DNA from: T1Sed10-7 sp046483565
GTDB taxonomy: Bacteria; Actinomycetota; Nitriliruptoria; Nitriliruptorales; Nitriliruptoraceae
Reading direction: 5' to 3'
Length of the DNA stretch: 20,609 bases
NCBI GenBank assembly: GCA_046483565.1
Contig: JAWOCZ010000315.1
Coordinates: forward strand, 1-20,609
Shown here: one piece after another, positions 14,753 to 20,609 of the stretch
Layout of the letters: each line of letters opens with the position of its first letter
Numbering within the stretch: the stretch's first letter is position 1
The notes under the pieces: model-generated
Databases searched by the model: none
What the model saw: the letters and a program-made list of their open reading frames with translations, nothing else
Told to the model about the DNA's origin: nothing
Position numbers and translations under genes: made by a program

Positions 14753-16348
14753 GTGACCGAGCAACGACCCGATGCCGTACCGCGTGAGCTCGATCAGCGT
14801 GTGGGGCGCCTCCTCGGAGCGGTGCTCACGGTGGCCAGCGACCTGGAACTGGAGTCGATGCTCGCTCGCATCGTCCACGCCGCCTGCGAGCTGGTCGACG
14901 CAGGCTACGGCGCCCTGGGGGTGATCGGCGAGGAGGGGACCTCGCTGGCGGCCTTCGTGCATCACGGGATGGCACCCGAGGTGGTGCGCGAGATCGGCCA
15001 CCTTCCGAAGGGGCATGGCGTCCTCGGCCTGCTGATCTCACACCCTGAGACGATCCGCCTGGAGGACCTGCGCGCCCATCCCCATGCCTACGGGTTCCCG
15101 CCCGGGCACCCGCCGATGCGGAGCTTCGTCGGGGTGCCGATCCGGGTCGGCGAGGAGACCTACGGCAACCTCTACCTCACCGAGAAGCAGGGCGCCGAGG
15201 CCTTCAGTGCGGAGGACGAGGAACTGCTCGTCGGTCTGGCCGCGGTCGCCGGTGCAGCCATCGCCAACGCGCGGCTGTACGAGGAGGCCCGGCGCCGCGA
15301 GCGGTGGCGTGAAGCCATCGGTGAGGTCGCCACAGCGGTCCTGGACGGCGAGTCGCCGCAGCTGGTGCGCCAGCGGGTCGCCACCGGCGCGGCCGAGCTC
15401 CTCGACGCCCAGGGTGCGTGCCTGCTCGAGCAGCACGACGAGGGGCTGTGGGTGCTGGCGACCACGGGCCAGGCGCCCAGCGAGGGGTTCCTGGACCTGC
15501 CGGACGCTCCCATGGCCAGCACCCTGGAGCGTGGTGAGCCACTCCGGTTGGAGCACGGTCCCGTGTTCGGCCGGGCGGCGGTGTGGGCACCGGTCACCGT
15601 GGCGGGCGAGGTCGAGGTCGCCATCGGCGTCGGCCGGGACGCACCGTTCAGCGCGAAGGAGCAGGAAGCACTGGTCACCTTCGCCTCGCAGGTCAACGTG
15701 GCGTGGAGCTTCGAGCGCGCGCAGGCGCAGGTCCAGCACCTGTCACTGATCGCCGACCGGGAGCGCATCGGCCGGGACCTCCACGACACGGTGATCCAGC
15801 GGCTGTTCGCCACCGGGCTGTCGCTCCAGGCGGCGCAACGACGGTTGACCGACCAGCCGGACATCAGCGAACGGCTCGAGCGGGCGGTCGACGACATCGA
15901 CAGCACCGTGCGCGAGATCCGGGCGACGATCTTCGCGCTGCAGTCGTCCAGCTCGACCGAGCGTGGCGTTCGGGCACAGGTACTCGAGATCGTCGAGGAG
16001 CTGGCCGACCTGCTCCCCAGGGCCCCGAGGGTCCGCTTCGACGGTCCCATCGACACCGTCGTCGGGCCGAGGGTCTCCGATCAGCTGCTGCCCGTGGTCC
16101 GTGAGGCGCTCACCAACGTCGCCAAGCACGCCGAGGCCACCGACATCGAGTTGGAACTCGCAACCGATCACGCGGGCGTGCGGCTCCGGGTCGCTGACGA
16201 TGGCCGGGGCATGGGGCGCGATCCCGGCCGTGGCTTCGGGCTCGCGAACCTGCGTGAGCGTGCCGAGGCGCTGGGCGGCTCGTTCGCGATCACCTCACCG
16301 GGACCCGACCGGGGCACGGTGGTGATCTGGGCCGTTCCGGGGAGCTGA
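14753..16348 (+). CDS. devS: DevS/DosT-like GAF-GAF sensor histidine kinase, probable heme gas sensor
   Basis: A 531-residue soluble kinase with no membrane segments. GAF-A spans about 25-175, GAF-B about 185-320, the HisKA_3 dimerisation domain about 335-400 with H344 in RDLHDTVIQRLF, and the ATPase domain about 440-530 with N455 in EALTNVAKHA, DDGRGMG and GFGLANL. In M. tuberculosis DevS, GAF-A binds heme through H149 in a GFPPYHPPMRTF block and has distal Y171. The matching residues here are H119 in GFPPGHPPMRSF and Y141 in NLYLTEK. Heme-based sensing of O2, NO or CO is therefore likely, by family knowledge. The protein is shorter at the N-terminus than DevS (578 residues). It is divergent from its probable partner regulator; the GTG start has AGGGAG at 4 bases. 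Confidence 0.9.
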   Translation: MTEQRPDAVPRELDQRVGRLLGAVLTVASDLELESMLARIVHAACELVDAGYGALGVIGEEGTSLAAFVHHGMAPEVVREIGHLPKGHGVLGLLISHPETIRLEDLRAHPHAYGFPPGHPPMRSFVGVPIRVGEETYGNLYLTEKQGAEAFSAEDEELLVGLAAVAGAAIANARLYEEARRRERWREAIGEVATAVLDGESPQLVRQRVATGAAELLDAQGACLLEQHDEGLWVLATTGQAPSEGFLDLPDAPMASTLERGEPLRLEHGPVFGRAAVWAPVTVAGEVEVAIGVGRDAPFSAKEQEALVTFASQVNVAWSFERAQAQVQHLSLIADRERIGRDLHDTVIQRLFATGLSLQAAQRRLTDQPDISERLERAVDDIDSTVREIRATIFALQSSSSTERGVRAQVLEIVEELADLLPRAPRVRFDGPIDTVVGPRVSDQLLPVVREALTNVAKHAEATDIELELATDHAGVRLRVADDGRGMGRDPGRGFGLANLRERAEALGGSFAITSPGPDRGTVVIWAVPGS

Positions 16349-16852
16349 GGCGCCCGGTTCCGGGGGCGTGGGGCCGTCGTCGAGCAGCAGGGCTTCGCCC
16401 GCGAGACGCGCCGTGATCTCCTCGAGGAACCGTTCCACCGTGGTCAGGGCGAGTCGGTGCAACCCGACGGCGTCGACCGCACCCCCGAGCGCGCCCCCCG
16501 GTGGCCGGTACCTGGCATCCAGCAGCAGGGTGGTCCGACCCCCCGACTGAGCGTGCAGCCCCAGTTCCCCGTCGAGGCTGGGGAGCAGCCGGTCCATCGT
16601 CGCTGCGTCACCGTCCTCGGAGATGGGGTCCCAGCTGAGCGTGCGCCACCGCGTCTGACCGGCTCGCCACGGGGCGCCCACCGTCGCGCGGACGGTGCGG
16701 GTCAGCGACCCTGCCCGCAGCGCCAGGACGAAGCAGTCAGCCCCGTCACGGCGAGCGCCGGGCAACCATCGGGCCGGGTCACCGTCGAACGCGGTCGCCA
16801 GCGCGACCGCATCTCCGACCACCGGCAGGAACGTCCGCACGGATCTGGGCAC
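16295..16852 (-). CDS. SRPBCC-superfamily protein
   Basis: A 185-residue protein whose size and pattern fit the START/SRPBCC lipid- or ligand-binding fold: alternating beta-strand segments such as SLTRTVRATVG, TRWRTLSWDP and GGRTTLLLDARYRPPGG, then a long C-terminal helix HRLALTTVERFLEEITARLA. The last 35 residues are a disordered Pro/Arg-rich tail. Its ligand is unknown and no catalytic residues can be named. The GTG start has AGGAGG at 8 bases. The tail-encoding end overlaps the 3' end of the sensor kinase gene by 54 bp in convergent orientation; the core domain lies outside the overlap. It is divergent from the next operon. Confidence 0.72.
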   Translation of the reverse strand: MPRSVRTFLPVVGDAVALATAFDGDPARWLPGARRDGADCFVLALRAGSLTRTVRATVGAPWRAGQTRWRTLSWDPISEDGDAATMDRLLPSLDGELGLHAQSGGRTTLLLDARYRPPGGALGGAVDAVGLHRLALTTVERFLEEITARLAGEALLLDDGPTPPEPGASAPRNGPDHHRAPVGSR

Positions 16853-17041
16853 GGTGTCGACCTCCTAGACAGCCGCACGTTACGACTCGCCGACCACGCC
16901 GCTCCAGAGCAAGAGGTCCCGGCCACCTCGGGCACCGTGACCACCCTCGCACGTGCTGGTCTGCCCTCCGCGAGCGGTGGTGGGGCCGATCAGCCCGTGG
17001 TGCGCCGCCCGGCTGCGGTCGGCACGGGTAGCGTCCGTCAG
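16853..17041. other. divergent intergenic region
   Basis: This 189-bp gap separates the SRPBCC gene (-) from the three-gene + strand operon and should contain both promoters. The open frame of the following gene extends back through it, but its codons do not resemble the family. I see no clear promoter, repeat or terminator. Confidence 0.5.
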
Positions 17042-17596
17042 GTGCTCACCCTCCACCACGACATCACCTCCCCGGCGGCTGCGGTCGCCGTCCTGCGTCT
17101 GCAGGCGCTGGTCGATGCCGGCGCCGCGGTGCGCTTCTCACCGTTGGACGTGCTCGGTCTGGAGATCGACGTCCCACCGACGAGGGTCCTGCTCGAGGAG
17201 CTGTCCCGTCACGCCGAGCGCGCCGCCGAGCTCGGCCTGGTGATGCGGCGGCCGAGCCGCCAGCCGCCCACGCTGCGCGCTCACGTCGTCGGCGAGGTGG
17301 CCGAAGCCGCGGGCCTCGGGGCCTCGTGGCGCTGGACCTGCCTGCGCGCGTACTGGGGTAACGACCGCGACCTGCTCGACGACGACATCCTCGTGGAGCT
17401 GGCCGTTGCGGCCGGGCTCGAGGAGGCACCGGTACGCCAGGCCCTCGGGGACCGCCTCCGGGTGCACGCCCTGCGGGATCGGATGCTCCAACAGCGTCGT
17501 CGTGGGGTCGGCGGGGTCCCGGTGCTCGAGTTCGACGGCACGTTCGTCCCGGCGGAGCTGGCAGATGACGATCTGCGCCGGCTCGTGGGCCTGTGA
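17042..17596 (+). CDS. DsbA-family / HCCA-isomerase-like thioredoxin-fold protein
   Basis: A protein of about 184 residues resembling 2-hydroxychromene-2-carboxylate isomerase and FrnE-type DsbA-like proteins. The N-terminal strand MLTLHHDITSP has Ser-Pro where oxidoreductases have a CxxC, so it is not a classical disulfide oxidase. A central helical insert follows (RVLLEELSRHAERAAELG to about 145), and the cis-proline region GVGGVPVLEFDGTFVP closes the fold. The start is uncertain: GTG 17042 gives the family's N-terminus but has only a weak ribosome site, and GTGs at 16997 and 17000 are alternatives. It overlaps the next gene by GTGA. A glutathione- or mycothiol-linked isomerase or transferase role is possible; no substrate is indicated. 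Confidence 0.75.
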   Translation: MLTLHHDITSPAAAVAVLRLQALVDAGAAVRFSPLDVLGLEIDVPPTRVLLEELSRHAERAAELGLVMRRPSRQPPTLRAHVVGEVAEAAGLGASWRWTCLRAYWGNDRDLLDDDILVELAVAAGLEEAPVRQALGDRLRVHALRDRMLQQRRRGVGGVPVLEFDGTFVPAELADDDLRRLVGL

Positions 17597-18516
17597 GCGC
17601 GCCGACGCGTCCGCCGACGACCACCGCGGCGCAGGCCCGGGTGATCGACGAGGTGCTGGCCTGGGGCCGTCCGCGGCCGCTGGCGCCGGTCGGGCTGGTC
17701 GCTGCGCTCGAGGAGCGGCTCGGCGCCGCCATCACCTCCGGCGGCGACCGGGCAGGTGCGTCGCCTGTGGGCCGGCGGGTACTCGGGGTGCGTGCGCTCG
17801 TCGCCGCGGGGACACCGGGTGGTCAGGGTCCGCTGGTGCAGGACCGGGCCACCGTGCGCGGCATCCTGCTCGGCCGGAGCTTCGCCCGTGACGTCGAACG
17901 CCGGCACGTCGGGACGCCGGAGCGGGTCGTGGCGGCCGTCGCCGACGAGCTCGCGGCCGAGCGTCCCGCCGATCCCGCCTCGGCCTCGGCATGGTGGAAC
18001 GCCGCTCCGCCCGAGGTCCGCGCCGGACTGCTCGCCGAGATCGGCGACGTGCTGGCAGATGTCCGGATGCTGTGGCCGCCGTTGCCGGGCGACCACCTCG
18101 ATGTCTCGGTCCGCCCCCAGGTGCGGGCGTCGGTGGCCGGCGGGAGGGTCCTGCTGGCGGCGCGACCCGACCTGGTGCTCGACAGCCCGCGGCGTGATGA
18201 TCGGGCCCGAGCCCTGGTCATCGTGACGCGGACGGGGATGCCGCGACCTGTTGAGGACCGCGCGCTGGCCCGGGCCAGCGCGCTGGTCCACACCCTCGCG
18301 ACCGGCCGGCCACCCTTCCGTTGGGTCGTCCTGCACCTGACCGACGGCCGTCTCGAGGTGGAGGAACTCGACCCACAGGTGCTGGCGGACACGGCGGAGC
18401 GCATGGGGACGCAGGTGGCGCGCTCGCTGGCGGGCCCGGGGCAGCACGCGGGCGGCCGTGACGGCGACGATGACGGCGATGACCGCGGCGACGAGCACGG
18501 TGGAGCGCAGGAGTGA
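17593..18516 (+). CDS. uncharacterised protein with degenerate PD-(D/E)XK-like domain
   Basis: A 307-residue protein. Residues 1-135 are Ala/Arg-rich and unassigned. Residues 165-275 read like a RecB-type PD-(D/E)XK domain: RASVAGGRVLLAARPDLVLDSP carries the PD pair at 192-193, ALVIVTRTG (207-215) sits where ALVVDxKTG is usual, and RALARASALVHTLATGRPPFRWVVLHLTDGRLEVEEL follows. The acidic-X-lysine part of the nuclease motif is missing, so the fold may be kept without catalysis. The tail (280-307) is Gly/Asp-rich. The GTG start overlaps the previous stop as GTGA, and its own stop overlaps the HIRAN gene the same way. The nuclease-fold reading comes from pattern recognition and is moderate at best. 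Confidence 0.6.
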   Translation: MSAPTRPPTTTAAQARVIDEVLAWGRPRPLAPVGLVAALEERLGAAITSGGDRAGASPVGRRVLGVRALVAAGTPGGQGPLVQDRATVRGILLGRSFARDVERRHVGTPERVVAAVADELAAERPADPASASAWWNAAPPEVRAGLLAEIGDVLADVRMLWPPLPGDHLDVSVRPQVRASVAGGRVLLAARPDLVLDSPRRDDRARALVIVTRTGMPRPVEDRALARASALVHTLATGRPPFRWVVLHLTDGRLEVEELDPQVLADTAERMGTQVARSLAGPGQHAGGRDGDDDGDDRGDEHGGAQE

Positions 18517-18983
18517 CCTCAGACGACCACGAGGAACGGCACGACACGCCACCTGAGGAGCCGCCGCGCCCGCCGGCCCGCGTGTTCCGCACCCCCCTGC
18601 GCGGTCACGCCTTCGCGGGGCCGACGCCGCTGGAGGCACTGGCTCCCGGACGCGCCGCCCGGCTGGTCCGCGAGCCGGACAACCCGGCCGACCCTCTGGC
18701 CGTCGCGGTCTGGGTCGAGGACGACGACGAGCGGCCCTGGCGGGTCGGCTACCTGGATCGCACCGTGGCCGCCCGCCTCGCCCCGCGCCTCGACGCCGGC
18801 ACCGAGGTCGCCGCCACGATCGAGGGATGGCTCCAGGAACCCGGTGGCCGCTGGGAGCGTCCCCTGCTGTTGCTGGAGGTCGCGGCTGGTCCCCATCCCG
18901 GCGAGACGACGCAGACCCTCCATGCCGAGGTGTGGGGTCGGCCACCGGGGATGCGGCGGCGGCGGCTGGGGGGACCGCGGTGA
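18513..18983 (+). CDS. HIRAN-domain protein
   Basis: A 156-residue protein. After a 25-residue charged, proline-rich leader, residues 30-125 match the HIRAN domain: TPLRGHAFAG, LAPGRAARLVREPDNPADPLAVAVWV, then VGYLDRTVAARLAPRLDAG. In the helicase HLTF, HIRAN binds 3' ends of single-stranded DNA; bacterial stand-alone forms are largely uncharacterised. Here no helicase is fused or adjacent. The GTG start overlaps the previous stop as GTGA and has GGAG at 18502-18505. Tight coupling with the PD-(D/E)XK-like gene suggests they act together on DNA, which is inference. The last 15 residues are Arg/Gly-rich and basic. Confidence 0.82.
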   Translation: MTSDDHEERHDTPPEEPPRPPARVFRTPLRGHAFAGPTPLEALAPGRAARLVREPDNPADPLAVAVWVEDDDERPWRVGYLDRTVAARLAPRLDAGTEVAATIEGWLQEPGGRWERPLLLLEVAAGPHPGETTQTLHAEVWGRPPGMRRRRLGGPR

Positions 18984-18993
18984 GCGTCGCCGG

Positions 18994-20282
18994 TCAGTCC
19001 CCGTCGGTGTCGTCGCTGTCACCGGCCTCGCCCGCTGGGTCGCCGTCGGCATCCTCGCCGTCGGCCTCGGCGCCGTCGCCCCCCGCCGCCGCGTCGTCCC
19101 CCGCATCGTCCTCGTCCGCCACCGAGGTGGCGGGGCGCGGACGCGTCCCCCGCTCCACGATCCGGGTCTGCGGGACGTAGACGGTGGTGATGGTGCGCTG
19201 CTCGGTGCCGCCACCGACCAGCTCGACGGTGCGGGTGACCGTGACCGTGAACCCGGTGCTCCCGCTCTGGAGGACCCGCTGCTGGCCCTGGAACAGCTCC
19301 GAGGTGTTGCGGACCTCGGTCTCGAAGTCGCGTGGCTGGCTCCGGTCGCTGTGCCGCGCGGACACCGCGGTCGCCCGCGGCTGCCCGTAGAGGCTCACCG
19401 TGACCGACGTCGAGGTGTGCGAGGTCTTGACCAGGATCGCGCCCTCGGTGTTGTTCGTGAACTTCACGTCGAGCTGGGGGTAGCTGAGCGTGGCCTCACG
19501 ACCGATCGGGTAGCGGCTGATGTACCAGGAGTGGGCGCGCCACTGGTCGAGCTGCACCCCGGCGAAGAACGCCGCGTTGAAGGTGGTCGTGCCGAACTGC
19601 GAGGTCCCGCCGCCACAGGTGTCGACGAGTTCGCCCTGCACGATCGTGCCGGCGGGCTGGTAGCCCTTCTCGCAGCTGCGCTCGCCCGAGATCTCGTTGA
19701 TGGAGAACTGCTCGCCCGGGAGCACCAGTGCCCCGTCGATCACGTCGGCGAGCAGCTGGATGTTCTGGACGCGGACCTGACCGGCCGTGTAGTAGGTGGT
19801 GAACGTGCCGATGAGATGGCTCGGACGCAGCTCCTCGGCACGCTCGGTGGGGAACTCGGCCTTCACCTCCGCGAGCCGGAGCTGCGCTTCGCGGTTGCCG
19901 GCCTGCACCAGCTCGGTCAGCTGCGTGGCGGCGAGCTCGGCATCGAACTCGCGGCCGACTCGGCCGGGCTCCACCTCGACCGGGGCGTTGATGGGACGGA
20001 AGGTCGCGTTCAGCTGGGCGTCGAAGGTGGCAGGTGGCGTGCGGCGCGCCGAGTACGACGCCGAGGTGGGGGTGATGTCGAACCGGGCAGCGCCGAGCTC
20101 GCCGATGACCTCCTCGACACGATCGGGGGAGACCAGTAGCTGGAGGTCGATCGCGCCCGGGACGTCGCCGAGCTCGTCGATCTCGAGCAACGCCGCCAGA
20201 TCTGCAGGTGCGAGCTCGAGGCTCGCATCCTCGGCGCGCAGCACCAGCGGCGCCGCCAACGCGCGCTCGACGTCCTCGGCGG
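18994..20282 (-). CDS. VanW-family protein, 5' end lost at an inverted-repeat junction
   Basis: The 3' part of a VanW/YoaR-type extracytoplasmic protein. From its open N-terminal side it contains a peptidoglycan-binding-4-like domain (ERALAAPLVLRAEDASLELA to ITPTSASY), a second similar segment, then the VanW core: FTTYYTAGQVRVQNIQLLADVIDG, LPGEQFSINEISGER, and CGGGTSQFGTTTFNAAFFAGV. A beta segment GFTVTVTRTVELVGGGT and an acidic tail of about 45 residues, mostly Asp/Glu/Gly/Ala, end it. The family is linked to cell-wall binding; the biochemistry is poorly known. No signal or start is visible because coding continuity breaks at about 20282, where the sequence turns into its own mirror image. 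A TTG at 20257-20259 could formally start it but cuts the domain, so I treat the gene as truncated. Confidence 0.88.
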
Positions 20283-20609
20283 CGCACGATGTCGCAGGGC
20301 GAGGTGGTGGTCGACCGGACCACCACCGTGCAGCTGGCCGCGAGTGCGGTCCGCGCCCCCGGGACGCAGACCTTCGAGCTGCCCGCCGAGACCACCGAGC
20401 AGCCGATCGCCGACGAGGAGATCATCGCCACCGCCGAGGACGCCGAGCGCGCGTTGGCGGCCCCGCTGGTGCTGCGCGCCGAGGATGCGAGCCTCGAGCT
20501 CGCACCTGCAGATCTGGCGGCGTTGCTCGAGATCGACGAGCTCGGCGACGTCCCGGGCGCGATCGACCTCCAGCTACTGGTCTCCCCCGATCGTGTCGAG
20601 GAGGTCATC
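20104..20609. repeat. 179-bp near-perfect inverted repeat at the right edge
   Basis: Arms 20104-20282 and 20431-20609 are reverse complements with two mismatches (20270 against 20443, and the base pairing with 20462), separated by a 148-bp spacer. The right arm runs off the end of the window, so the repeat may be longer. Both arms encode the same VanW segment, on opposite strands. This is typical of fold-back chimeras or mis-joined contig ends. Confidence 0.95.
20283..20609 (+). CDS. VanW-family N-proximal fragment, mirrored copy
   Basis: An open + strand frame of 109 codons without a stop, open at both ends. Its second half repeats residues of the - strand VanW protein (ERALAAPLVLRAEDAS onward) with one Val-to-Ala change nearby. 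Its first half (SQGEVVVDRTTTVQLAASAV, then TFELPAETTEQPIADEEI) reads smoothly into it and looks like the missing upstream part of the same domain. An ATG at 20289 is in frame but lies inside the domain, so it is unlikely to be a real start. I interpret this as the authentic continuation of the VanW gene, placed in reverse by a chimeric or rearranged join. A second VanW gene facing the first is the alternative. Confidence 0.75.

Noticed and set aside
19496..20608. 370-codon - strand open frame overlapping the VanW gene in another frame
   Set aside because: It competes with the VanW frame, whose domains are clear, and runs through the inverted-repeat junction, so its length is partly a product of the mirrored sequence.

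Overview
The window is a high-GC, densely packed bacterial chromosome segment. GTG starts, GTGA/TGATG stop-start overlaps, the SufU-type SUF operon, a MoeZ-type fused adenylyltransferase-rhodanese and a DevR/DevS-like two-component system all point to an actinobacterium. The exact lineage cannot be fixed from the sequence; a deep-branching class is as likely as a classical actinomycete.

Layout. (1) 1-4951, + strand: the 3' part of an iron-sulfur cluster assembly operon, sufD(partial)-Rieske ferredoxin-sufC-sufS-sufU-sufT, followed by moeZ. (2) 4961-7387, - strand: a large cytoplasmic family 3 glycoside hydrolase, convergent with moeZ. (3) 7564-13004, - strand: a thiamine operon. A TPP riboswitch leads into thiN (thiamine pyrophosphokinase), thiB (lipoprotein), thiP (fused permease), thiQ (ATPase) and a MOSC-domain protein. 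A perfect 42-bp tandem duplication covers the MOSC stop codon. (4) 13059-13387: a repeat-rich spacer with a 4 x 16-bp array and a 3 x 79-bp array whose units fold into hairpins; the last unit encodes the end of the next gene. (5) 13363-16348: a PPOX-family flavoprotein gene (-), a DevR/DosR-like response regulator (-) and a divergent DevS/DosT-like GAF-GAF histidine kinase (+) that keeps the heme-ligand histidine and distal tyrosine. A DosR-box-like palindrome lies upstream of the PPOX gene. (6) 16295-18983: an SRPBCC protein (-), then a tightly overlapping + strand trio: a DsbA/HCCA-isomerase-like protein, a degenerate PD-(D/E)XK-like protein and a HIRAN-domain protein. (7) 18994-20609: a VanW-family cell-wall protein on the - strand that is cut off by a near-perfect 179-bp inverted repeat. 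The right side is a mirrored copy of the same gene's upstream part, most likely a fold-back chimera at a contig end.

How the genes work together. SufS and SufU mobilise sulfur and SufC/SufD (with an upstream SufB, not in view) assemble the cluster; SufT and the Rieske protein are accessory. MoeZ also handles sulfur, activating sulfur-carrier proteins. ThiBPQ imports thiamine and ThiN pyrophosphorylates it, and the product TPP represses the operon through its riboswitch. The kinase-regulator pair is predicted to sense O2, NO or CO and to control itself and the PPOX gene. The strongest leads are this DosRS-PPOX locus with its candidate boxes, the hairpin-forming 79-bp repeats, the PD-(D/E)XK-like/HIRAN operon, and the VanW fold-back. 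I found no transposase, CRISPR array, tRNA or rRNA.
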